This document shows, piece after piece, positions 1-6,392 of a DNA stretch of 6,392 nt. The translations under genes were made by a program, and so were the position numbers. Origin of the DNA: Candidatus Adiutrix sp. (lineage in GTDB: Bacteria > Desulfobacterota > Desulfarculia > Adiutricales > Adiutricaceae); assembly GCA_031285975.1 (NCBI GenBank), contig JAITVE010000042.1, positions 1 to 6,392 of the forward strand, in the 5' to 3' direction. How positions within the stretch are numbered: position 1 is the stretch's first letter; each line of letters opens with the position of its first letter. The notes beneath the pieces were generated by a model that saw only the letters and a list, made by a program, of their open reading frames with translations, had not been told where the DNA came from and ran no database searches.

Positions 1-1703
<1,703 letters not shown>

Positions 1704-1709
1704 GTAAAA

Positions 1710-1715
1710 CTCCTT
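1710..1715 (-). promoter_or_regulatory. Shine-Dalgarno site of rpoD
   Basis: AAGGAG on the minus strand, six bases before ATG 1703. It is the strongest ribosome binding site of the minus-strand genes and fixes the rpoD start. Confidence 0.85.
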
Positions 1716-1764
1716 AAAAGGGTTGGGGGAAAATCGGGGGTGGGAAAGAAGCGAGGCGGTGAAG
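1716..1764 (-). promoter_or_regulatory. C-rich, G-poor rpoD leader segment (rut-like)
   Basis: Read on the minus strand, these 49 bases hold 25 C and only 3 G, including runs of five C, and end directly at the rpoD Shine-Dalgarno site. C-rich, G-poor, unstructured RNA is what Rho prefers for loading. A Rho-dependent control of rpoD is therefore possible but is inferred from composition only. It may simply be an unstructured leader that keeps the ribosome site open. Confidence 0.35.
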
Positions 1765-1789
1765 CGGTTCCTTGATTTTGTGGGAACCG
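1765..1789 (-). promoter_or_regulatory. Stem-loop at the expected 5' end of the rpoD-proximal transcript
   Basis: A perfect 7-bp inverted repeat (CGGTTCC / GGAACCG) with an 11-base loop. It begins about where transcription from the -10 box at 1801-1796 would start. No T run follows on either strand, so it is not an intrinsic terminator. It could stabilise the 5' end of the mRNA or be a protein-binding site. An RNA processing role, as known between dnaG and rpoD in E. coli, is also possible. Confidence 0.5.
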
Positions 1790-1795
1790 GCCGTC

Positions 1796-1824
1796 ATTAT
1801 ACTCAATGCTGTGTCCGCTGAACT
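1796..1824 (-). promoter_or_regulatory. Candidate rpoD-proximal sigma-70 promoter (perfect -10, weak -35)
   Basis: A perfect TATAAT occupies 1801-1796 on the minus strand, about 93 bases before the rpoD start. The hexamer at 17-bp spacing (AGTTCA, 1824-1819) matches the -35 consensus poorly, at only two positions. The predicted start of transcription is near 1789. A promoter inside this operon just ahead of rpoD would let the sigma factor be made separately from primase. Confidence 0.4.
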
Positions 1825-1852
1825 CAGGCGATACGGCACACCCGAATTGATT

Positions 1853-1880
1853 ACTATATCACAATTACTGCAAAAGTAAA
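1853..1880 (-). promoter_or_regulatory. Candidate extended -10 promoter for rpoD, overlapping the dnaG 3' end
   Basis: TTTACT (1880-1875), a 16-bp spacer ending in TGA, then TATAGT (1858-1853). The -35 matches consensus at four of six positions and the -10 at five of six. The TGn directly before the -10 makes it an extended -10 element. The start of transcription would be near 1846, giving a leader of about 143 bases. The element overlaps the last codons and stop of dnaG. Together with the TATAAT box at 1801-1796 it suggests tandem rpoD promoters. Confidence 0.5.
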
Positions 1881-3628
1881 TCGTTTTTCTCAGAAATCAA
1901 GCGGGCCAGTCCGGCCTCGTCTCCGGCGGCCTGGGCTTTTTTGATGTCAACGGACAGTTCGGTTTTGCGCCGCTGCCGCCATTTGCGCTTCAGGCGCTCC
2001 ATGTAGTCCCCGGCCACGGCGGCGGATTCGTCGGCCCGGTAGGCCCGCTCGGCGACGGCGGCCTCGGCGGCCAGGGCGGCCATGGGTTCGCAGTCGTCAA
2101 TGGCAATGGCTTCCGGCAGCACCGCCCCGCGCAGTTCAAAACACTCTTTGAGGCGGTCGAAAAGCTGGCGGGTAGCGTCATTGGGCCAAAAAGCGCCCAT
2201 TTCTTCCAGCACCGGGGGCGCGGCCTCGGGGTGAATGAGGATGAGTTTTAACAAGGCCCCGGCTAATGAATCATAGTCAGCTTCCTTGGCGGGCTGGCGG
2301 GACGGGCTGTGGGTCAAGGTTTTGCGGCGCTCGTCTTCCTGCTTGAAGCGGCCCAGCACTTCCTCGTCCAGTTCCAAAAGCCGGGCCAGGCGGCGGCGCA
2401 GAAGCTGGCTCTTGGCGGAATCCGGCACCTGGGACAAGAGTTCGCGGGCCTCGCGGGCCAGCCGGGCCTGGCCGGTGAGGGAAGCGGGGTGGGCGGCTTT
2501 CATGCGGGCCACCTGGAACTCCACGACGTCTTTGGCCTGGGACGCGGCTTCGTACAAGGCCTCGGGGCCGAATTCGCGGATGAAGGTGTCCGGGTCGTGC
2601 CCCTGGGGGAGCGTCAGCACCCGGCCATCCAACTCGGCGTTGAGGAGCAGCGGCAAAGCGCGGGAAGCGGCCCGCTGCCCGGCTTCGTCCGCGTCGAAGA
2701 GCAGCAGCACTTCGCGCACGTGGCCCTTCAGCAGGTTCAAATGCCCCGGGGTCAGGGCCGTGCCCAGGGTGGCCACCACCTCGTTGATGCCAGCGGCGGC
2801 CAGGCTGATGAGGTCGAAATAGCCCTCCACCAAAAAAACCATGCCCGCGGCCCGCAGAAAGGGCCGGGCCCGGTGAAGGCCGTAGAGCAGGCGGCCCTTG
2901 TTGTAGACCGGCGTTTCCAGGGAATTGAGGTATTTGGGCTGATTCTCGGCCTCGCCCAACAGGCGGCCGCCGAAGCCGCAGACCCGGCCCTCGGCGTTAA
3001 AAATCGGCACCATCACCCGGTTGCGGAAAGCGTCGTAATAACGGCCCTCCTGGCGGCCCGGCTTCACCAGCCCGGCTTCCAGCATGATTTGCTCGCCAAA
3101 GCCCTTGGCCGACAAGTGTTTCACAAGGCTGTCCCAAGCGTCCAGCGAGAGGCCCAGACCGAAATCGCGGGCCGTGCGCTGGTTGAGCCCCCGCGCCGCC
3201 AGGTAGCGGCGGGCCGGGCCGCCCTCTTCGCTCCACAAAAGCTTTTCAGAAAACTCGCGGGCTTTGTCCAGCACTTCCAGGATGGCGGCGCGGTTCGTGC
3301 GGCTTTGGGCCTGGGGCGAGGCCCCGGCTTCCGGCTCCGGCAAGTCCACGCCGTAGCGCCGGGCCAGTTCGGCCACGGCTTCGGGGAAGCTGTGCCCCGC
3401 GATTTTCATGAAAAAGGTGATGGCCCCCCCCCCCACGCCGCAGCCAAAGCAGTGGAACATGCGGCGGTGAGGTGTGACGATGAAGGAGGGCGTTTTTTCG
3501 GAGTGGAAGGGGCACAGCCCCTTGTAGACCGCGCCGGCCCGCTTGAGGCTGACGTAATGCGAAACCAGCTCCACCAGGTCGGCGGCTTCGTTGACTTCGT
3601 CTATTTTTTCCTGGGGATAGAAAGCCAT
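1865..3628 (-). CDS. dnaG: DNA primase DnaG
   Basis: DnaG lays down the short RNA primers for DNA replication at the fork, recruited by the DnaB helicase. The protein has 587 residues, close to the family norm (E. coli 581). It has an N-terminal CHC2 zinc finger with C39, H42, C60 and C63 (KGLCPFHSEKTPSF and FHCFGCG). The basic RNA-polymerase-domain segments are FRNRVMVPIFNAEGRVCGFGGR (202-223, with one conservative reading) and PKYLNSLETPVYNKG (232-246). The Toprim core has the catalytic acid in VEGYFD (E269, D273) and the metal-binding pair in LLLFDADEAG (D313, D315). Residues ~445-587 are helical and charged, as expected of the DnaB-binding domain. The start MAFYPQEKIDEV fits the family. 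No clear Shine-Dalgarno site precedes it; a strong hairpin ends 12 bases upstream. An 11-G run encodes residues 65-69. Confidence 0.97.
   Translation of the reverse strand: MAFYPQEKIDEVNEAADLVELVSHYVSLKRAGAVYKGLCPFHSEKTPSFIVTPHRRMFHCFGCGVGGGAITFFMKIAGHSFPEAVAELARRYGVDLPEPEAGASPQAQSRTNRAAILEVLDKAREFSEKLLWSEEGGPARRYLAARGLNQRTARDFGLGLSLDAWDSLVKHLSAKGFGEQIMLEAGLVKPGRQEGRYYDAFRNRVMVPIFNAEGRVCGFGGRLLGEAENQPKYLNSLETPVYNKGRLLYGLHRARPFLRAAGMVFLVEGYFDLISLAAAGINEVVATLGTALTPGHLNLLKGHVREVLLLFDADEAGQRAASRALPLLLNAELDGRVLTLPQGHDPDTFIREFGPEALYEAASQAKDVVEFQVARMKAAHPASLTGQARLAREARELLSQVPDSAKSQLLRRRLARLLELDEEVLGRFKQEDERRKTLTHSPSRQPAKEADYDSLAGALLKLILIHPEAAPPVLEEMGAFWPNDATRQLFDRLKECFELRGAVLPEAIAIDDCEPMAALAAEAAVAERAYRADESAAVAGDYMERLKRKWRQRRKTELSVDIKKAQAAGDEAGLARLISEKNDLLLQ
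3424..3434 (-). repeat. G11 homopolymer run inside the dnaG zinc-finger coding region
   Basis: The plus strand has 11 consecutive C, so dnaG reads 11 G. They cover the end of codon 65 (GTG), three GGG glycine codons (66-68) and the first base of codon 69. The run lies directly after zinc ligand C63. The reading frame is intact at this length; a gain or loss of one base would abolish primase. Runs of this length are prone to slippage and to sequencing error. Confidence 0.9.
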
Positions 3629-3640
3629 AGCGGAAGGTGC

Positions 3641-3673
3641 GCCGCGCTCACGTTCGTTGGACGTGGGCGCGGC
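3641..3673 (-). promoter_or_regulatory. Strong GC-rich hairpin between the PilZ gene and dnaG
   Basis: Two 13-base arms (3641-3653 and 3661-3673) pair around a 7-base loop. Twelve of 13 pairs are Watson-Crick; the remaining one is an A.C mismatch in the operon transcript. The outer seven pairs are all G-C. The stem ends 12 bases before the dnaG ATG and just after the PilZ stop. No T run follows, so it is not a classical intrinsic terminator. Its position recalls the attenuating terminator ahead of dnaG in the E. coli rpsU-dnaG-rpoD operon. It could lower dnaG expression or mark an RNA processing point. Confidence 0.7.
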
Positions 3674-3681
3674 GGGGAACC

Positions 3682-4467
3682 CTAAACGGCGGGGGCCGGG
3701 GGAGCGGCGACCTGGGCGGCGCTGCTGCGGTTGCGGATACGCTGTTCCTCAAGCATATAGAAGTTGATGGCCTTTTGGAGGGCGCGGGTGGCGCTCAAAT
3801 CCAGGTCGAGGAATTTCAGGCCCGCCCGGGCATACTGTTCGCCCTCGTTGGTGGTGATGCGCACCACCTCGGCCTCGCCGTTGATGGTGGTCTGCTGGCC
3901 GGGGGACGACGGCACGGGGAAAAACAGGGTGAACCACAGCCTCATGCCCACCTTGGCCTGGGGCGGCCGGGGGATGCCGATTAAAACGCCGCCCGCCGAA
4001 AAATCCAGGAGGGTGACGCGGCCAAAGGAGGGGTGGGTTTGGATGGTGATTTTTTTATCGCTGGTGATGCTCAGGCGGTAATCCATGCGGGCGTTGGTTT
4101 CGGTGAGGCCCCCGGCAACGGGGATGCTCAGGGCCACGGCCGGGAAGCCGGTTTGATCCTCGGGGTTCACCTTATAGTTGGGCAGAATTTCCAGCACCTG
4201 GCAGCGCCAGCCCCAGCGGATCATCTCTGAAGAGACCGGGTCGCGCCGGACAAAGGTGGCCTCCAGGGAGCGCCCGGCCATGGACTTCAAAATCGCCGGT
4301 TCGGACTGGCTGATGATGATGTGAGTCGGGGTTATGTCCTGCACCATCGCGCTGCGCACATCTATATAATCATTAATGAGGTCAACGTCAAAAATAAGAT
4401 CGAGCCGGGTTTGCGGCCGCAAAATCTCATCAATAGTTAAACTGCTTCTTTTAGTGACTTCAGCCAT
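3682..4467 (-). CDS. PilZ-domain cyclic-di-GMP receptor protein with an N-terminal YcgR-like domain
   Basis: A 261-residue soluble protein with no signal peptide or membrane segment. The C-terminal PilZ domain carries both halves of the c-di-GMP binding signature: RMDYR (127-131, RxxxR) and DFSAGG (155-160, DxSxxG). Residues ~15-118 are strand-rich and resemble the N-terminal flagellar-brake-type domain that precedes PilZ in YcgR-like proteins. The tail (~247-261) is Ala/Pro-rich. I chose ATG 4467 because AGGG lies seven bases upstream. A longer in-frame TTG start at 4521 falls in the predicted -10 box and so is not transcribed. The gene is the first of the apparent operon with dnaG (53-bp gap) and rpoD. 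YcgR-type proteins modulate the flagellar motor or exopolysaccharide machinery, but the target here is unknown. The domain call is firm; the role is inference. Confidence 0.88.
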   Translation of the reverse strand: MAEVTKRSSLTIDEILRPQTRLDLIFDVDLINDYIDVRSAMVQDITPTHIIISQSEPAILKSMAGRSLEATFVRRDPVSSEMIRWGWRCQVLEILPNYKVNPEDQTGFPAVALSIPVAGGLTETNARMDYRLSITSDKKITIQTHPSFGRVTLLDFSAGGVLIGIPRPPQAKVGMRLWFTLFFPVPSSPGQQTTINGEAEVVRITTNEGEQYARAGLKFLDLDLSATRALQKAINFYMLEEQRIRNRSSAAQVAAPPAPAV

Positions 4468-4474
4468 GTGACAT

Positions 4475-4503
4475 CCCTGAATACGGCCATTTGCGGCCTT
4501 ATT
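4475..4503 (-). promoter_or_regulatory. Shine-Dalgarno site (AGGG) and adjoining inverted repeat in the PilZ leader
   Basis: AGGG at 4478-4475 is seven bases from ATG 4467. Directly upstream, 4480-4503 is an imperfect inverted repeat: nine-base arms (AATAAGGCC and GGCCGTATT on the minus strand) with one mismatch and a six-base loop. It occupies most of the predicted 47-base leader. It may be a weak RNA hairpin beside the ribosome site or an operator just downstream of the promoter. Confidence 0.5.
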
Positions 4504-4520
4504 AGATTTATAGCTATTCA

Positions 4521-4549
4521 ATTATAATACATTTCACGCTCCTAAGCAA
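4521..4549 (-). promoter_or_regulatory. Sigma-70 promoter of the PilZ-dnaG-rpoD operon
   Basis: TTGCTT (4549-4544), a 17-bp spacer, and a perfect TATAAT (4526-4521) on the minus strand. Spacing is optimal and the first three -35 bases match. Transcription would start near 4514, about 47 bases before the PilZ ATG. This is the only good promoter seen ahead of the PilZ gene and would drive all three minus-strand genes. Confidence 0.65.
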
Positions 4550-4856
4550 TGCTGTTTTCTTCCCCAGGGCCAGAGGGCTTCAATGCGCTCTTTTCACCCT
4601 TGAGACAAGCCGCTCGCGGAGCCCGCCATTAGAGTTGTTCAGAATAATTAGCAAAATCCAGGCCAATAACAATCTTCCACACGGGCGCTTTTCCCCTTTA
4701 AATACATGAGCCTACAGAAAACGAATTTTATCGCCCCGCCAAACTGGCAGCTAAAAATGTAAAAGAATTTCACAAATGTAAAATTTTTTAATAGCGATGG
4801 CGCAATACTTCACCACTCAGGAAATGCCGCCGCCTTGTAAAATTCCGCCCCGGCGA
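4550..4856. other. AT-rich intergenic stretch between divergent promoters, no gene seen
   Basis: About 300 bases separate the two divergent promoters. I find no tRNA, no convincing small ORF (short frames near 4706 lack ribosome sites) and no intrinsic terminator. AT content rises towards 4690-4800. The only structure I can name is the direct repeat at 4755-4783. The length and composition would suit binding sites for regulators of either promoter, but none is recognisable. Confidence 0.5.
4755..4783. repeat. Direct repeat of AAATGTAAAA
   Basis: Two perfect copies of AAATGTAAAA at 4755-4764 and 4774-4783, 19 bases apart start to start, in AT-rich DNA about 75-100 bp upstream of the plus-strand -35 box. 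Tandem identical half-sites could bind a regulator on roughly the same helix face. In AT-rich DNA chance is also plausible. Confidence 0.5.
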
Positions 4857-4885
4857 TTGACTGTGAAGAGCATCCGGGGTATACT
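4857..4885 (+). promoter_or_regulatory. Near-consensus sigma-70 promoter for the chemoreceptor gene
   Basis: TTGACT (4857-4862), an exact 17-bp spacer, and TATACT (4880-4885). Each hexamer differs from consensus at one position, making this the best promoter match in the window. Transcription should start near 4892. The first clear gene downstream is the chemoreceptor at 5119, so the leader is about 227 bases. A separate small RNA from this promoter cannot be excluded. Confidence 0.75.
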
Positions 4886-4891
4886 GAAAAC

Positions 4892-5118
4892 ATAAGGATA
4901 TAGCACTCATAAAGAGCTTTGGCATATATTGTATAGTCACTCACAGGAGGCGCTACCCCTAGTTGTAATTTTGTGCTGGAACACTCGAAGGCATGTGGAA
5001 TACACACCCCGGACTCGAATTTTTACGCGTGCGTCAGCCGCGTTTCGCCGGAAAAGGTTTAGACAAACGGTTTGGGACAGGCGCGGCCTGGCCCGCTTTG
5101 GCATGATGAGAGGTATTT
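4892..5118 (+). promoter_or_regulatory. Long 5' leader of the chemoreceptor gene, possibly regulatory or a small RNA
   Basis: This untranslated stretch follows the strong promoter. It holds seven GGA triplets (4896, 4946, 4978, 4997, 5011, 5050, 5075). The one at 4978 lies in the loop of a GTG/CAC mini-hairpin (4973-4984), and the one at 4997 falls at the loop edge of a TGTG/CACA hairpin (4994-5006). An AGGAGG at 4945-4950 has no start codon in range. The 10-mer GCTTTGGCAT occurs at both 4916 and 5095. I cannot match it to the c-di-GMP (GEMM) riboswitch core or any other known RNA family. CsrA binding is a possibility only. Confidence 0.35.
5108..5113 (+). promoter_or_regulatory. Shine-Dalgarno site of the chemoreceptor gene
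   Basis: GAGAGG, five bases before ATG 5119. Two in-frame TGA codons at 5104-5109 rule out any upstream start. The only alternative is ATG 5125 (codon 3), which is spaced less well. Confidence 0.75.
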
Positions 5119-6392
5119 ATGTCCATGAAAAGTAAAATTTACGGCACCATTCTCCTGTTAGTTATTGTCGCCATAGGGATAATGGGCGTTTTCATTTTCG
5201 GGATCACCGGCATTAACACCAGCACCCTGGCCCTGGGCTCGCAGGCCAAGCGGGCCGTCAACCTGACCGCTATCGACGCCATCGCCCTCACCCGCTCCGT
5301 CGGCATGGTGCGCCTCATTCTCGCCGCCACCCCGGAAAGGCGGCAGGAAATCTTCGAGGACTATGTGCAGGCCTCTGAAACGCGCATGGCCGCCGAACTT
5401 GAGGATTACCGCAAAAATATCCCTACGGACGCCGATGAGGAAATGCGCAACAGGCCGGTGCGGGTCAAGACCGCGTGGGACGCCTATGTGAAGTCCACCG
5501 CCGCCGTCGCGGATTTGGCCTTCCAGGATTCCAACCGGCAGGCCGACGCCCTGGCCGCCACCATGTCGGCCACCTGGGCCGAATTAAGCGCGGAAATCGC
5601 CGCGATTTGCGATTCCATCAGGAATGATTTTTCCCCGGAACTCACCGCCTGGCGTGACGAAATGCGCAACGTCAGGGTGTCCATCGCCGATTACCGCTTC
5701 TTCCTCGCCCGGCTGAACATGTCCGACACCAAGGAAGATTCCGAAAAATTCGCCGCCAGTGCGCGCGGCAGCTTTGAGGCGGTGATCACGGCCGCCTCCC
5801 ACGGCGCCTCGCTCCCCTATGGCTACGGCGAGAAGGCCAAGGCCATCGTCACCAAAGTTGAAGGGCTCAGGACGAAAATGGAGGAAGTGCTCCGCCTCGG
5901 CCTCGTCAACTCCAACGCCAACGCGCTGTTGCTGCTGAACACGGACGCCGAGGAAAAAGCCCGGGCCTTAAACGCCCTGACCACCGAACTGGTCGCCTCC
6001 GTCCGCGCCACGCAGGACGCTTCCCTGGTCGCCGCCACCGCCACCGGCAAGCGCAGCATCACCGTGTCCCTGACCGTCGGCGTTATCGGCATCCTGGCGG
6101 CCCTTATCCTGGCCTGGCGGATTATCGCCTCCATTGTCGGCAGCCTGCAAAAAATTATCGGCGACCTGGCCGGCGGGGCCCGCGAGGTGGATCACGCCTC
6201 CAGCCAGCTTTCCGCCGCTTCCAACACCCTGGCCGAAGGCGCGACCGAGAACGCGGCCAGCCTGGAGGAAACCAGCGCGGCCCTGGAAGAACTCAGTTCC
6301 ATGACCAAGAGCAACGCCGATAACGCCATGGAAGCCAACTCCCTGATGAACCAGGCCAACCAGGCCGTGGGTCAGGCCGATCAATCCATGAC
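5119..6392 (+). CDS. Methyl-accepting chemotaxis protein (chemoreceptor), C-terminal part beyond window
   Basis: A transmembrane chemoreceptor that would sense a periplasmic signal and control the CheA kinase. The window holds 424 codons. Residues 1-8 are a short basic N-terminus, TM1 is ~9-31 and TM2 ~314-336. The ~280-residue periplasmic region between them is predicted helical throughout, without cysteine-rich or PAS/Cache hallmarks. Its first half resembles a four-helix-bundle (4HB_MCP) sensor; the length suggests a doubled or bimodular helical bundle. Its ligand is unknown. After TM2 there is only about one HAMP-like helix (VGSLQKIIGDLAGGA). The heptad-patterned signalling helix then starts, with a methylation-type segment NAASLEETSAALEELSSM (378-395). 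This short junction is common in Desulfovibrio-type receptors. The CheA/CheW-contacting hairpin tip lies outside the window. It is divergent from the PilZ-dnaG-rpoD genes, with its own promoter. Confidence 0.93.
   Translation, partial: MSMKSKIYGTILLLVIVAIGIMGVFIFGITGINTSTLALGSQAKRAVNLTAIDAIALTRSVGMVRLILAATPERRQEIFEDYVQASETRMAAELEDYRKNIPTDADEEMRNRPVRVKTAWDAYVKSTAAVADLAFQDSNRQADALAATMSATWAELSAEIAAICDSIRNDFSPELTAWRDEMRNVRVSIADYRFFLARLNMSDTKEDSEKFAASARGSFEAVITAASHGASLPYGYGEKAKAIVTKVEGLRTKMEEVLRLGLVNSNANALLLLNTDAEEKARALNALTTELVASVRATQDASLVAATATGKRSITVSLTVGVIGILAALILAWRIIASIVGSLQKIIGDLAGGAREVDHASSQLSAASNTLAEGATENAASLEETSAALEELSSMTKSNADNAMEANSLMNQANQAVGQADQSM

Noticed and set aside
1765..1789. Intrinsic terminator between dnaG and rpoD
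   Set aside because: The stem-loop has no T run after it on either strand.
2309..3685. 458-codon open frame on the plus strand opposite dnaG
   Set aside because: It is antisense to an intact, motif-complete primase. Its residue mix (His/Gln/Gly/Ala-rich) is the usual reflection of GC-rich codons on the opposite strand, and it has no domain or ribosome site.
4468..4521. 18-codon N-terminal extension of the PilZ protein from a TTG start
   Set aside because: The TTG overlaps the predicted -10 box, upstream of the expected transcription start. ATG 4467 has a good AGGG at seven bases.
4765..4785. TTGTGA half-site (minus strand) as a CRP/FNR/HcpR-type operator
   Set aside because: Only the left half fits. 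The right half (TTTACA) does not match the inverted partner.
4921..4935. TGGCA... stretch as a sigma-54 promoter
   Set aside because: The GC of the -12 element is missing at the required distance from GG.
4810..5007. 65-codon minus-strand frame across the intergenic region
   Set aside because: It runs against the strong plus-strand promoter and leader, shows no recognisable domain and no clear ribosome site.
4993..5106. 37-codon frame ending 12 bases before the chemoreceptor ATG, as an upstream leader peptide
   Set aside because: No ribosome site at usable spacing, and codon third positions lack the GC bias of the real genes. Kept only as a remote option.
4892..5118. c-di-GMP (GEMM) riboswitch ahead of the chemoreceptor
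   Set aside because: The conserved GGCAAACC-type and GGACGCAAAG-type core segments are not present.
4929..5135. 68-codon frame from a TTG start overlapping the chemoreceptor start
   Set aside because: No Shine-Dalgarno site, an arginine-rich random composition, and overlap with the well-supported receptor start.

Overview
The window looks like chromosomal core DNA from a Gram-negative, motile, sulfate-reducer-like Desulfobacterota (delta-proteobacterium), most likely Desulfovibrionaceae. This is inferred from the protein sequences: a primary sigma factor and primase of that general type, and a chemoreceptor with the helix pattern common in Desulfovibrio receptors. The genes are GC-rich and the longer intergenic stretch is visibly AT-richer. 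No database search was possible, so the taxon is a judgement.

Layout. On the minus strand, three genes read right to left as a probable operon: a PilZ-domain (cyclic-di-GMP receptor) protein (4467-3682), DNA primase dnaG (3628-1865) and the primary sigma factor rpoD (1703 to beyond position 1, so its C-terminus is missing). This is a version of the bacterial 'macromolecular synthesis operon', with a PilZ gene in the place that rpsU holds in E. coli. A good sigma-70 promoter precedes the PilZ gene. A strong GC-rich hairpin sits between PilZ and dnaG. The dnaG-rpoD gap holds two promoter candidates, a hairpin and a very C-rich leader, so rpoD can probably be transcribed on its own.

On the plus strand a methyl-accepting chemotaxis protein starts at 5119 and runs off the right end. 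It lies divergently across a gap of about 650 bp. A near-consensus sigma-70 promoter at 4857-4885 implies an untranslated leader of about 227 nt, with several GGA motifs and an orphan Shine-Dalgarno sequence.

How the parts fit: dnaG and rpoD couple replication priming to bulk transcription capacity. The PilZ protein would sense c-di-GMP, and the chemoreceptor would feed the motility system that c-di-GMP usually opposes. That link is inference from adjacency. I see no CRISPR array, IS element, phage gene, tRNA or rRNA. The most notable features are the PilZ gene in the dnaG-rpoD operon, an 11-base G run inside the primase zinc-finger codons, and the regulatory architecture of the intergenic regions. 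I did not find convincing evidence of a wholly new system.
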